Positions 42,825-51,702 of a stretch of DNA of 64,000 nucleotides are shown here, in pieces. Made by a program: the position numbers and the translations under genes. Source of the stretch: Halodesulfurarchaeum sp. HSR-GB (lineage in GTDB: Archaea > Halobacteriota > Halobacteria > Halobacteriales > Halobacteriaceae); assembly GCF_031432215.1 (NCBI RefSeq), contig NZ_JAVKGN010000001.1, forward strand, positions 186,001 to 250,000, written 5' to 3'. Every line of letters begins with the position of its first letter. The first letter of the stretch is position 1. Below the pieces are notes generated by a model, which searched no databases, was not told the DNA's origin, and saw only the letters and a list, made by a program, of their open reading frames with translations.

Positions 42825-44647
42825 TCCGAGCCGAGCGTGCGCTCGGTGACAGGCACTCCCTTGCTCGAGAGGTGATGCATCTGCTGGACGGCGAAATCCG
42901 ACTCCCGTGAGCCCTCGGTGGCGAGGACCACGACCGAGGCGTTGCCCGAGGGGCGCATGATTCGACCGGCCCGCTGGGTGCCCTGGCGTCTGGACCCGCC
43001 GAGTCCCGAGGCGATGACCGCGAGTTCGGCGTCCGGGAGGTCGATCCCCTCGTCGGCCACCCGCGAGACGACGAGGGTGTCGAGGTCGCCCCGGCGGAAC
43101 GCCTGGAACAGCCGGGCCCGTTCGGCGTGGGGGGTCTCCCCACTCACGAAGGGCACGTCGAGGGCCTCCGCGAGCCGGTCGCCCTGATCGAGATACTCCA
43201 CGAAAACAAGCGCCTTGGCGGCGGGTCGCTCCCCGAGTGTGTCCCGGACCGCCTCGATTTTCGCCGGATTGGTCGCGGCCAGCATCCGTTTCTGGTGGGT
43301 GCTCGCCGCGGCATGCTCGTCCTTGGCCGTTTCCTCGAAGGGAACATATCGGATCTCCACGCTGGGCTGTTCGACGTAGCCGGCATCGAACAGCGTGTCC
43401 CAGTCGGTCCCGATCGGCGGCCCGATCAGCGTATAGATGTCCCGCTCGCGGTCGTCCTCCCGCAGGGGCGAGGCCGTCAGTCCCAGCCGATGGCGGCTCT
43501 GGAGATCGGCGGTCAGTCGATGCACCGGTGAGGGAACCCGGTGGGCCTCGTCGTAGACGATCAGTCCCCAGCGCCGGCTGTCGAAGAGGCCACGATGGCG
43601 GTCCATGCTTGCGATCTGGTAGGTCGCGATCGTCACCGGACGGATCGACTGCTCCCCGCCGTGATACTCCCCGATATCCTCAGGGTCGAGGTCGGTGTGC
43701 CGGCGAAGTTCCTCGTGCCACTGACCGGCCAGTTCCCGGGTCGGGACGAGAATCAGGGTCTCGGCTTCCAGTTCCGCGAGGATGCCCATGGCCGCCACGG
43801 TCTTGCCGCTCCCGGCCGGCCCGACGAGCACCCCGGCCCCGGCCTCCAGGAAGCGGTCCCGCCAGTCCTGCTGGTAGTCCCGGAGTTCGAGGGAGAGCGA
43901 GCACTCCAGGCGGTCGCCAGTGTCGAGTTCCCGCTCGTCGCGGACGGGATAGCCCGCCTCGTAGAGAATGCGCTTGATCTCGGCTTCGGCGCCCTCGACC
44001 ACCCAGCTCGTGGCGTCGTCGATCGGGCCGTGAAGCTGTGCTTCGCCCAGTTCCTCGCGAGCGACGTTGCCCATCAGCGAATCGCTCTGGGCTTCGAGTA
44101 TCGTGTAGCCGTCCTCGTGGGTCCGGAGCGTGAACTGGCCGGCGCGTTGCCACTGGGACTCGATCCAGTCTTCGAGGGTTGGTTCGGGCCCGCCCAGCAC
44201 GTCTCTCACGGTTCCGCGCAAGGACTCGAAGGAATCGTGTGGGGCCGCCCAGACGTCCGCCTGGCGGATCTCGTAGCGATAGCCCGCCTGGCCGTTCGTG
44301 TCAGCGAGTCTGGCGAACTGCGAGAGTTGTGCGCGGGTGAACTGGGCGGGCTGGTCGACGACGATCTCGTGGCGGTCGGGAAACGGCACGACCCGCTCGC
44401 GGGTGGTCGTGTCCGCCCACTGCTCGGCGTAGAACACCACCGGATCGCCGTCGACTGCCACGCTCGATACCTGTCCCGCCTCGACCAGTTCATCGAGCAG
44501 GTCGGCCGCCGCGGCCTGGGTGTATCCCAGGGCCGTCGCCACGTCCGTCGCGGTGACGACGGGTCGTTCGACGGCCTCGATGGCGTCGCGAAACGCCTCG
44601 ATGGCCGCGTCGGGATCGGCAGGTGGCTCTGATTCGGACCGTGTCAC
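42821..44647 (-). CDS. XPB/Rad25-type SF2 DNA helicase
   Basis: 608 residues. An N-terminal winged-helix-like part (about 1-75) and a damage-recognition-like domain (about 80-245) precede the helicase core. Motif I is GPAGSGKT, Ia VPTRELAGQW, II VYDEAH (DEAH box), III LTASPLREDD, IV in VFVEYLDQGDRLAEAL, V SRVADEGIDLPDA and VI QRAGRIMRPSG. This matches archaeal XPB (Rad25) helicases. Start is GTG 44647. A TATA-like box (44670-44676, minus strand) lies in the 33-nt gap from the PiT gene, so a separate leaderless transcript is likely. Not an intein or split gene. Confidence 0.92.
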   Translation of the reverse strand: MTRSESEPPADPDAAIEAFRDAIEAVERPVVTATDVATALGYTQAAAADLLDELVEAGQVSSVAVDGDPVVFYAEQWADTTTRERVVPFPDRHEIVVDQPAQFTRAQLSQFARLADTNGQAGYRYEIRQADVWAAPHDSFESLRGTVRDVLGGPEPTLEDWIESQWQRAGQFTLRTHEDGYTILEAQSDSLMGNVAREELGEAQLHGPIDDATSWVVEGAEAEIKRILYEAGYPVRDERELDTGDRLECSLSLELRDYQQDWRDRFLEAGAGVLVGPAGSGKTVAAMGILAELEAETLILVPTRELAGQWHEELRRHTDLDPEDIGEYHGGEQSIRPVTIATYQIASMDRHRGLFDSRRWGLIVYDEAHRVPSPVHRLTADLQSRHRLGLTASPLREDDRERDIYTLIGPPIGTDWDTLFDAGYVEQPSVEIRYVPFEETAKDEHAAASTHQKRMLAATNPAKIEAVRDTLGERPAAKALVFVEYLDQGDRLAEALDVPFVSGETPHAERARLFQAFRRGDLDTLVVSRVADEGIDLPDAELAVIASGLGGSRRQGTQRAGRIMRPSGNASVVVLATEGSRESDFAVQQMHHLSSKGVPVTERTLGSD

Positions 44648-44680
44648 GGCCGGACTAGTCTCTCCGGGTAGTTAAGCCCG

Positions 44681-45841
44681 TTACAAAAGGAAGAATCGGA
44701 AGGTCAGGTAGGAAAGCCCCGTCGCGACCGACGGCCCGATGATCCAGAAGACGACAAAGCGGACCACCGTCGACGGCTTGAAGAGCTTCTTGCCGGATAC
44801 AACGTCCTCGGGTGCTTCGTCGCCGATCCTGGCGACCGCCTCGCCGGTCTCGACGGTGAGTGAGTCCACGGTCACCGGCGTCCCGGACCCACGCACCAGT
44901 TGGGAGACGGTCACGGGCCGGGTCGCCCGGCCCCAGCCCAGCCCCACGATCGTCATGACCGTCGCCAGCGCCAGGCTGATCGGGATGCCAAGCCAGGACG
45001 CCACGGTCGTGATCGTCGCCCCGACGACCATGACCACCGTCGCGGCCAGAAGCGGGAGGTCGGTGAGATCGTTTCCGACCGACTCCATCGTGCGCCGGGC
45101 GATCGTAAACGCGCCCAGGCCGATGGCGACGGTCCCCAGGATGATGCCCTCGTTCGGGTCGACCAGTCCCCCGCCGACCAGTGGCGCGACCGCGTTGGCG
45201 ATGTTACTCGCGCCCGCGCTGAAGGCCATGTAACAGGCGATCAGCAGGACGACGACCGTGCTCAGAAGTTCACGCTGGGTCGTTCCGGGACCCAGGGCTG
45301 GTCGCGGAACGCCGCCGGAGCGATCGAGAACCAGCAGCGGCCCCGCGGACTGCTGGATCGCGACCCGGCGGTCGAGATGTGGGTACAGATACCGGCCGAT
45401 GAAGGCACCCGCCCAGAACCCGAGCACCGGCGCGATGAGCCACCAGACCATGATCGAGCCGACGACCGCCCAGTTCAGCTGCCGGGTGGCGATCCCCAGC
45501 CCGGCGATCGCCCCGACGGCGGTCATCGAGGTCGACACGGGAACCCCATACAGGTTCGCCAACAGCATCCCCAGCCCGATGAACCCGAGCACGGCGATGC
45601 TGGCTTCGATGCTAAAGGCCGACTGGGGCACCAATTCCCCACTCAGGGTCTCGATGACGTTGCGGCCCACCGTCCACCCACCGAGAAAGACAAACCCCGT
45701 CATAAGCGCTGCGGCAGCCGTTTTGTTGATGATGCGCGCGCCAACGGCTGGCCCCCAGGCGACCCCCGTCGAGGAGCCCCCGATATTGAATCCCACGAAA
45801 GTCGCCGCGAGCAGCGCGATCAAGAGCAACGTCGAAATCAT
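44681..45841 (-). CDS. PiT-family inorganic phosphate permease
   Basis: 386 residues, about 10 hydrophobic segments. The duplicated PiT signature is seen: NIGGSSTGVAWGPAVGARII in the N-terminal half and AFSAGASNIANAVAPLVGG in the C-terminal half, plus LYGVPVSTSMTAVGAIAG and SWLGIPISLALATVMTIV. A soluble loop (about 325-355) precedes the last helix. It should import phosphate (or possibly sulfate) using the Na+ or H+ gradient. No PhoU-like gene is adjacent, unlike many haloarchaeal PiT loci. The gene is divergent from uspA. Confidence 0.9.
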   Translation of the reverse strand: MISTLLLIALLAATFVGFNIGGSSTGVAWGPAVGARIINKTAAAALMTGFVFLGGWTVGRNVIETLSGELVPQSAFSIEASIAVLGFIGLGMLLANLYGVPVSTSMTAVGAIAGLGIATRQLNWAVVGSIMVWWLIAPVLGFWAGAFIGRYLYPHLDRRVAIQQSAGPLLVLDRSGGVPRPALGPGTTQRELLSTVVVLLIACYMAFSAGASNIANAVAPLVGGGLVDPNEGIILGTVAIGLGAFTIARRTMESVGNDLTDLPLLAATVVMVVGATITTVASWLGIPISLALATVMTIVGLGWGRATRPVTVSQLVRGSGTPVTVDSLTVETGEAVARIGDEAPEDVVSGKKLFKPSTVVRFVVFWIIGPSVATGLSYLTFRFFLL

Positions 45842-45899
45842 GAGCGGAGTTTGTATCCGTTGTGCTGGCAGCGACCGAGAGAGGTTTCGCTCCGGCGGG

Positions 45900-45927
45900 T
45901 ATTAGTTTTCCCGTCCCCTAGAGACGG
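45900..45927 (+). promoter_or_regulatory. uspA promoter with inverted repeat over the start region
   Basis: TATA-like tattagttt at 45900-45908 is followed by CCGTC-N7-GACGG at 45911-45927, ending two bases before the ATG at 45929. A leaderless start fits the spacing, so a protein bound to the repeat would block initiation directly. Five-base arms are short, so this is tentative. Confidence 0.4.
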
Positions 45928-45928
45928 T

Positions 45929-46348
45929 ATGACAAAACGCGTCCTCGTTCCAATGGACGACTCGGAGATGGCGACGCGGGCACTGGAGTACGCGATCGAG
46001 ACCCACCCGGACGCGGAGATCACGGTCCTCAACGTCGTCGGCGAGCCCTCCTCGATGATGGGACAGGCGACTGGGCTGGCTCTCGCCGTGGATTTCGAAT
46101 CGAAAGCCGATGAGTACGCCGCACCGGTCCTGGAGGCCGCCAGAGAGACAGCCGCCAAGGCCGGCGTCGAGATCCAGACGGACGTCGCCGTCGGGCACCC
46201 GGCCCGGGCGATCATCAACCACGCCGAGGACTACGATCTGGTCGTCCTGGGAACCCACGGTGGCTCGCTCTCCGATCGGTTGCTCGTGGGCAACGTCGCC
46301 GAGAAAGTGTTCCGACGGTCGCCGGTTCCAGTCACGGTCGTCAGGTAG
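45929..46348 (+). CDS. Universal stress protein (UspA family)
   Basis: 139 residues. The N-terminal strand and loop are KRVLVPMDDSEMATRALEYA, and the ATP-binding G-2x-G-9x-G motif is GTHGGSLSDRLLVG, followed by Asn where Ser/Thr is usual. VVLGTHGG and a closing PVPVTVVR are typical. It is convergent with the Lrp-RCK_C gene and divergent from the PiT phosphate permease. Role: presumed stress or nucleotide sensing; the partner is unknown. Confidence 0.92.
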   Translation: MTKRVLVPMDDSEMATRALEYAIETHPDAEITVLNVVGEPSSMMGQATGLALAVDFESKADEYAAPVLEAARETAAKAGVEIQTDVAVGHPARAIINHAEDYDLVVLGTHGGSLSDRLLVGNVAEKVFRRSPVPVTVVR

Positions 46349-46381
46349 GGTATCCCGACGGAATCGGGGCGGGCCGAGCCG

Positions 46382-47140
46382 TCACCGCGGGGGCGCACGC
46401 TCCCCCAGGAACGCCTCCAGGGTCGTCTTGGAGAGCCCCGATCGGGAGTGCAGCGTGACAAAATCCCCCGTCTCGATTCGCGTCTCGCCGGTTGGCGTGA
46501 GTGACTCGCCGTCCCGGTTGATTCGGACGATAAGCACGTCTTCGGACAGCAGTCCGGACCCCTTTGCCGATTTGAGGGTCTGTCCGGCCACGGTGGCGTC
46601 CGCCTGGACCAGCAACTCGAAGACCTCGGCGTTGCCCGCGAGACCATCGACACCCGTGACCGGCGAGACGGGATCCGCCTCGCGAGGGCCAAACGGGGCG
46701 TAGGGCCGAACGTACTCCCGGTAGACGAGTTTCTCGTCGTCGATATCGACGCCCAGCGAACTCACGTGCTGGGCGATCTGGGTCAGATCGTCGGTATCGT
46801 CACCGACGACTTTCACGCTCAGATCGCCGTTCCCCGACATGTACTCCTGGACGTTGATAACCCCGGAGATGTCGAGGATTCGCTGGGCCATCTCCTCCCG
46901 GTCGTGATCGCCGGTCGAGCAGACGAAGGTGTAGGTCAGCCGACCGCCGACCTGCTCGTAATCGATATCCGCGTGATACCCACGGATAATCCCCGCTGAC
47001 TCCAGTTTCCGAATGCGATTGCGTACCGTCGGCGCGGAAACGTCCACCGCCTCGGCGATCTCCGGGGCGGACGTGTGGCGGGCCTCCTGGGAGAGGTAAT
47101 ACAGGATCGTCTCGTCGATGGAATCGATACCCCGTGTCAT
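46382..47140 (-). CDS. Lrp/AsnC-type regulator fused to an RCK_C (TrkA-C) domain
   Basis: 252 residues. The N-terminal winged helix (about 5-55) reads SIDETILYYLSQEARHTS and VSAPTVRNRIRKLESAGII. The middle part (about 65-145) is an AsnC-type ligand-binding fold (TYTFVCSTGDHDREEMAQRI, INVQEYMSGNGDLSVKV). The C-terminal part (about 165-245) is an RCK_C fold: QADATVAGQTLKSAKGSGLL and RIETGDFVTLHSR. RCK_C domains bind K+-related or nucleotide ligands, so this regulator likely senses potassium status. The trkA and trkH genes begin on the other side of the shared 307-nt intergenic region, so it probably controls them and itself. Confidence 0.9.
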   Translation of the reverse strand: MTRGIDSIDETILYYLSQEARHTSAPEIAEAVDVSAPTVRNRIRKLESAGIIRGYHADIDYEQVGGRLTYTFVCSTGDHDREEMAQRILDISGVINVQEYMSGNGDLSVKVVGDDTDDLTQIAQHVSSLGVDIDDEKLVYREYVRPYAPFGPREADPVSPVTGVDGLAGNAEVFELLVQADATVAGQTLKSAKGSGLLSEDVLIVRINRDGESLTPTGETRIETGDFVTLHSRSGLSKTTLEAFLGERAPPR

Positions 47141-47447
47141 CGATGACTGAAACTTGGTTTCGATCGGTATTATATGCCCGATATTTCGCTTCGTTCAGCG
47201 TCGTTGAAATATTTGCCCGCATTGCCGGGCGGCACCCGGTGAACGGACCTCGAAACAGCCACAGCACTGCCAGCCACCGATCAAACGATACCGTAATTAT
47301 ACGTCCAAAATCGACCGATCGAATCTCTAAGCGTAATTGTTTTACAGTCCCCGGTAAAGGACTCAGTATACCGATAGGGGGACCGGCCACCCGGTCGACG
47401 TGGTGGCGTCACCTACCTGACGGAATTCGGTGTGGAGAACATGTCCC
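47141..47447. promoter_or_regulatory. AT-rich divergent intergenic region, regulator / trk cluster
   Basis: This 307-nt gap without a gene is clearly lower in GC than its neighbours. On the minus strand a TATA-like box (attatatg at about 47169-47176) lies about 30 nt before the regulator start. On the plus side are taattata (47294-47301), gcgtaattg (47331-47339) and cagtatacc (47366-47374). CGTA-ATTA-TACG at about 47291-47302 is palindromic in its arms and could be a Lrp-type site. A stem GCCCG...CGGGC lies near 47213-47228. I see no tRNA or ORF of note in it. Confidence 0.45.
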
Positions 47448-47642
47448 ATGATCCGTGATACACTTGGCCGGGCCGGAATCGCGCTCCTCGTGATCGTGTT
47501 CCTGGTCCTGTTCGTCGAGGACATTCTGATCTGGCACAACTCCGGGATCCTTCCGGCCATCGAGTTCCTGCTGATCGATATCGCCGTTTTGGCCGTCCTG
47601 GCCCTCGCGATCAGGGAGGTCCGCCGGCGCAGGCCACCGTAA
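47448..47642 (+). CDS. Small two-helix membrane protein upstream of trkA
   Basis: 64 residues from ATG 47448 (MIRDTLGRAG). Two hydrophobic helices (about 9-27 and 35-55) with an IWHNSGILPAIEF loop, and a strongly basic tail (REVRRRRPP). I do not recognise a family. It is co-directional with trkA, 45 nt upstream, in a potassium-uptake cluster, so an accessory subunit of the Trk system is a reasonable inference. A longer in-frame start at 47430 is possible. Confidence 0.5.
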   Translation: MIRDTLGRAGIALLVIVFLVLFVEDILIWHNSGILPAIEFLLIDIAVLAVLALAIREVRRRRPP

Positions 47643-47687
47643 CACAAATACGACAGAAATCAATACAACCGAAAACGACACCCATAC

Positions 47688-48371
47688 ATGTATCTCATCA
47701 TCGTCGGTGCGGGCGATATCGGCACGCCACTGATCGATATCGCGACCGCGGCCGAAAACGAAGTCGTCGTGATCGAACGCGACGAAGCCCGAGCGGATTT
47801 CATCGCGAGCGAGTACGACTGCCTGGTACTCAACGCAGACGCGACGAACATCGATACCTTCGCGGACGCCGGCGCAGCGAAAGCCGACGCGATCATCTCC
47901 ACGGCCGAACACGACGCGACGAACGTGATGACGAGTTTGCTCGCCAAGGAGTTCGGAATTCCCCACGTGCTCTCGGTTATGCACAACACCGATCACCGTG
48001 AACTCTTCCGGCGGATCGGCGTCCAGACGATGGAGAACCCGGAGGACCTGATCGCCGATCACCTCTACCGGGCGGTCGAGCGACCGGCGATCAAGGACTT
48101 CCTTCGAATCGGTGAGGACGCAGAGGTCTTCGAGATCACGGTGACCGAGGACGCCGAGCTGGCGGGGATGAGCATCGGCGAGGCGGCCGAACAGAGCCGG
48201 ATCCCCGAAGACGTGCTGTTCGTCGCGATCGATCGGGACGACTGTGACCGGCCGATCACCCCTGGAGGCGATACCGTTCTGCAGGCCGGCGATCTGGTGA
48301 CCGTCTACTCCGGGTTCGGGGCGTCCCCCGAACTCACCGACCTGTTCGGCCACTACGAGGACCACCTCTAA
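47688..48371 (+). CDS. trkA: TrkA-type K+ uptake regulatory protein
   Basis: 227 residues. N-terminal RCK_N Rossmann: MYLIIVGAGDIGTPLIDIA with GxGxxG, VVVIERDEARADFIA, CLVLNADATNIDTFADAG, and ADAIISTAEHDATNVMTSLL. C-terminal RCK_C: TEDAELAGMSIGEAAEQSRI and VLQAGDLVTVYSG. It binds nucleotides (NADH/ATP/ADP) and gates TrkH. This is the single-RCK form of about half the length of E. coli TrkA. 33 nt separate it from trkH. Confidence 0.94.
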   Translation: MYLIIVGAGDIGTPLIDIATAAENEVVVIERDEARADFIASEYDCLVLNADATNIDTFADAGAAKADAIISTAEHDATNVMTSLLAKEFGIPHVLSVMHNTDHRELFRRIGVQTMENPEDLIADHLYRAVERPAIKDFLRIGEDAEVFEITVTEDAELAGMSIGEAAEQSRIPEDVLFVAIDRDDCDRPITPGGDTVLQAGDLVTVYSGFGASPELTDLFGHYEDHL

Positions 48372-48404
48372 GGCCACGGCCACCACGAGACGACTTCCAC
48401 GATC

Positions 48405-49979
48405 ATGTATCACCCACGATTCACCCTCCACGTCGGGACCGGCCCACAGACGGTCATCCGGGACATCGGCCGGATGCTCGAGGCCCTCGGCGGACTGATG
48501 GTGCTGTCCCTCCTGGTCCCGCTCGTCTGGCGGGAATTCTACGCCATCCCGGCACTTTTGGTCTCGGCAGCGATCCCAATTGGCCTGGGCCGCTTTCTGC
48601 ACCAGCGCTTCGCGTCGGCGAGTGACCCCACGCGGTATCACGGGATGGTGATCGCCGCGTCCGGCTGGTTCTTCGTCGCGCTCTTTGGTGCCCTGCCCTT
48701 CCTCCTGATCGCCTGGACGGTCAGACTCGACCCGGCCCTGCTGCGCGTGCCCGCGGAAACAACCACTCTGGCGGCGTTTACCGACCCGCTCAACGCGCTG
48801 TTCGAGTCGATGAGCGGCTTTACCGGAACGGGGCTGACGATGACCGACGACGAATCGGTCTTGCCACACACCCTCCAGTGGTGGCGGACGTTCACCGAGT
48901 GGGTCGGGGGCGTCGGGGTGATCGTCCTGACCGCGGCGATTCTGTCCCGGCCCGGGAGTGGCTCGTTGACCCTCTATCAGAGCGAGGCACGGTCGAAGAA
49001 GATCCACCCGAGCATCGTCTCGACGGTCCGGACCATCTGGTGGATCTTCCTCCTCTTTACGTTCGTCTCCATCTTCGCGCTGTTCCTCGCCGGAATGCCC
49101 ATCTGGGATTCGATCAACCACGCGATGACCGGGCTCGCGACCGGCGGGTTCTCGATCACGGACAACTCGATTGCCACCTACGACAGCGCCGTGATCGACT
49201 TCGTGTTGATCCCGATCATGCTCATGGGCTCGATCGCCTTTCCCGTCCACTATCTGATGCTCAACGGCGATCTGCGAAACCTCTATCAGGACCTGCAGAC
49301 CCGGTGGGTGTTCCTCTACATGGGGGCCGGGTCGGCACTCGTGTGGGCGATCGTGTACGCGACTGGCGTCTACGAGACCGCCTTCGCGGCGCTTCGGTAC
49401 GGGCTCTTCCAGTTCGTCTCGGCGGCTACCTGTACGGGATTCCAGACTGCCGTTGACGCGACGAACGTCGCGCTGGGCAGTTGGCCGGCCGCCGCCCAGC
49501 TCACCGTGACGGGTGGCATGGTCGTCGGCGGTGCAGCCGGGTCGACCGTCGGCGGGATCAAGCTCATCCGGGCGCTCACGCTGGCGAAGGGGATGCGGTT
49601 CCAGATCGCCGGCGTCTTCTATCCCGATTCGGCCGTCCGACGCATGAAAATCGACGGGCGAAGCCTCACGCCCGATGAGAGTCACCGCGAGTTCACCGAG
49701 GCCGCCATCATCACGCTGCTCTGGGTGCTTTTCCTCCTGATCGGCGTGATGGTGTTGTTGGTGATACTTCCCGACACCTACACCCTGGAGAACGTCCTCT
49801 TCGAGGTCGCAAGCGCACAGGGGAACGTCGGCCTCTCGGCTGGCATCACGGGCCCCGAATCCCTGCCCCGGATCGGGAAAGTCCTCTTTCTCTTCCACAT
49901 GTGGATCGGCCGGCTGGAGATCATCCCGATCCTGGTGACGATGCGCTCGGCGCTTCACTACCTGGGGGGATACAAATGA
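48405..49979 (+). CDS. trkH: TrkH-type potassium uptake channel subunit
   Basis: 524 residues, about 12 hydrophobic segments in four M1-P-M2 repeats. The four selectivity-filter loops are visible: MSGFTGTGLTMTD, MTGLATGGFSITD, SAATCTGFQTAVD and SAQGNVGLSAGIT. MIRAM-like loop in repeat 3 is MVVGGAAGSTVGGIKLIR. K+ uptake is central for a salt-in halophile. Starts at ATG 48405 after a 33-nt gap from trkA; its stop overlaps the next small gene (ATGA). Confidence 0.94.
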   Translation: MYHPRFTLHVGTGPQTVIRDIGRMLEALGGLMVLSLLVPLVWREFYAIPALLVSAAIPIGLGRFLHQRFASASDPTRYHGMVIAASGWFFVALFGALPFLLIAWTVRLDPALLRVPAETTTLAAFTDPLNALFESMSGFTGTGLTMTDDESVLPHTLQWWRTFTEWVGGVGVIVLTAAILSRPGSGSLTLYQSEARSKKIHPSIVSTVRTIWWIFLLFTFVSIFALFLAGMPIWDSINHAMTGLATGGFSITDNSIATYDSAVIDFVLIPIMLMGSIAFPVHYLMLNGDLRNLYQDLQTRWVFLYMGAGSALVWAIVYATGVYETAFAALRYGLFQFVSAATCTGFQTAVDATNVALGSWPAAAQLTVTGGMVVGGAAGSTVGGIKLIRALTLAKGMRFQIAGVFYPDSAVRRMKIDGRSLTPDESHREFTEAAIITLLWVLFLLIGVMVLLVILPDTYTLENVLFEVASAQGNVGLSAGITGPESLPRIGKVLFLFHMWIGRLEIIPILVTMRSALHYLGGYK

Positions 49980-50194
49980 ACCCGACGGCAATCCCCATCG
50001 TCGAAACCGTGTTCGAGGTCGGCGCCCAGGACCGCCTGTTCGACGGGCTCCTCCTGATCGGTCCCGTCCTCCTCGCGCTGATCGCGGTCGTGGGTCGAAC
50101 CCCGCTCACGATGGCATTGGCCGGTGGGTACATCGCGGCCTTCCTCCTCCATATCGGCCACCGATACGTCCGGTCAGATTCGAGCACCGAATAA
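49976..50194 (+). CDS. Small membrane protein coupled to trkH
   Basis: 72 residues from ATG 49976, overlapping the trkH TGA. Two hydrophobic helices (about 24-41 and 44-61), preceded by a charged N-terminus (VFEVGAQDRLFDG) and ending HRYVRSDSSTE. Translational coupling to trkH strongly suggests a function with the channel. No known family recognised, so this is the second small membrane protein in the cluster. Confidence 0.65.
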   Translation: MNPTAIPIVETVFEVGAQDRLFDGLLLIGPVLLALIAVVGRTPLTMALAGGYIAAFLLHIGHRYVRSDSSTE

Positions 50195-50302
50195 TTCCAG
50201 GAGCGCCCGGTCGCTCAGTCTCAGCGACACTTCCGATAGCCGGTGGCCCCGAAAGACGATCGGGCAAAGCTACTTCGAAGCGTCGACGCGTAGCACCGGT
50301 GA

Positions 50303-51607
50303 ATGACAGTACTCGACAACGTGCCGGCCCGGCGTCGGCTCAGCAGCCTTCGACGGGCCTTCCATCGCTATCCCGAGCCCGGGTGGCGGGAGTTCTACAC
50401 GACAGCACGAATCGTCGACGAACTCGAATCCATCGGCGTTGACGAAATCGCTGTCGGGCCGGCGGCCCTCGACACCGCGAAACGGCTCGGCGTCCCGGAC
50501 ACCGAGGAACTCGACGAGTGGTTCCAGAAGGCCAAAGATCGCTACGACGGCCAGTCGGACGTGTTCGACGCGATCGAAGGCGGAAATACGGGCGTCGTGG
50601 CCGTACTAAAGCGTGGGGACGGGCCCACCGTCGGCCTTCGGGTGGATATCGACGCGCTCCCGGTCACGGAATCCGAAGATCCGGCGCACGTTCCCGCAGC
50701 GGAGGGGTTCCGCTCGGAGAACGAGGGCTACATGCACGCCTGCGGGCACGATGCACACATCACGTTCGGACTCGGAACCATCGAGGCGCTGGGGCGAAGT
50801 GACTTCGAGGGAACGCTCAAGGTGTTCTTCCAGCCGGCAGAGGAGTTGCTCGGTGGGGGTAACGCGATGGCCAACGGCCCACACATCGAGGACGTCGATT
50901 ACATGATCGGGACTCACGTCGGCCTGGGACAGCCGACCGGGGGAGTCGTCGCTGGGGCCAGGGGAGCCCTCGCACTCAACCGGATGCAATTCGAGTTCAG
51001 CGGCACACAGGCCCACGCCGGTCTCGCACCGAACCAGGGGGACAACGCCCTCCAGGCGTTCCTCACGGCGGCCGGAAACCTCTATGGGATTCCGCGACAC
51101 CGGGAGGGTGCGACGCGAGTGAACGTCGGCCAGGTCCGCTCGGAGAACGGGACGAACGTCATTGCCGATCGCGTGCGTGCGGAGGTGGAGGTCCGTGGCG
51201 AGACGACCGAACTGATGGAATACATGCGGGATAGAGTCCGCCGAGTGCTGGAATCCGCCGCCGAGATGCACGACTGTACTGTCGAGTACACGACGATCGG
51301 CGAATCCATCCGTCACGATTCGGACCCGGAGCTGGTCGATCTGGTGACCGGGTTGGCGGGCGACGTGGACGGCGTCTCCGAGGTGGTCCCGTGGATGGAA
51401 ATGGGTTCCAGCGAAGACGTCACCTACCTGCTGAAGGCAGTCAGCGACACCGGCGGGTACAGCACGCTACTGGGGATCGGAACGAGCCATCCCGGGGACT
51501 ATCACACACCGACTTTCGACGTCATCGAGGACAGTCTCCCGATCGGGGTTGGCGTCCTCTCGACGGTCGTCCGTCGGCTCTTCGAAGATCCGCTTTCCGT
51601 GGACTGA
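50303..51607 (+). CDS. M20D-family amidohydrolase, AbgA-like
   Basis: 434 residues. Metal-binding pattern: VGLRVDIDALPV (Asp), YMHACGHDAHITFGLGTIEAL (HxCGHDxH), the catalytic Glu pair in FFQPAEELLGGG, and IGTHVGLG. A dimerisation domain with GTQAHAGLAPNQGDNAL sits in the middle. The insertion with LDTAKRLGVPDTEELDEW (about 50-90) resembles AbgA, the p-aminobenzoyl-glutamate hydrolase subunit, rather than plain IAA-amino-acid hydrolases. The closing SHPGDYHTPTFDV carries the last His ligand. The natural substrate is unknown. Confidence 0.9.
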   Translation: MTVLDNVPARRRLSSLRRAFHRYPEPGWREFYTTARIVDELESIGVDEIAVGPAALDTAKRLGVPDTEELDEWFQKAKDRYDGQSDVFDAIEGGNTGVVAVLKRGDGPTVGLRVDIDALPVTESEDPAHVPAAEGFRSENEGYMHACGHDAHITFGLGTIEALGRSDFEGTLKVFFQPAEELLGGGNAMANGPHIEDVDYMIGTHVGLGQPTGGVVAGARGALALNRMQFEFSGTQAHAGLAPNQGDNALQAFLTAAGNLYGIPRHREGATRVNVGQVRSENGTNVIADRVRAEVEVRGETTELMEYMRDRVRRVLESAAEMHDCTVEYTTIGESIRHDSDPELVDLVTGLAGDVDGVSEVVPWMEMGSSEDVTYLLKAVSDTGGYSTLLGIGTSHPGDYHTPTFDVIEDSLPIGVGVLSTVVRRLFEDPLSVD

Positions 51608-51702
51608 GCGGTGTGACGGTAGGTCGCCGTTTTCGATCGAAACGCCATCCGACAGATCAGTTCAGTAAGGATTTACCTCGATGCGGGCCAACGTGGCAAG
51701 CA

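Noticed and set aside
47409..49991. Minus-strand opening of 860 codons
   Set aside because: Covers trkA and trkH on the opposite strand and is compositionally odd (many Asp, Glu, Arg, His), as shadow frames are.
50195..50302. Possible tRNA or small RNA between the trk cluster and the amidohydrolase gene
   Set aside because: No cloverleaf, T-loop motif or stable stem could be built; it looks like an ordinary promoter region.
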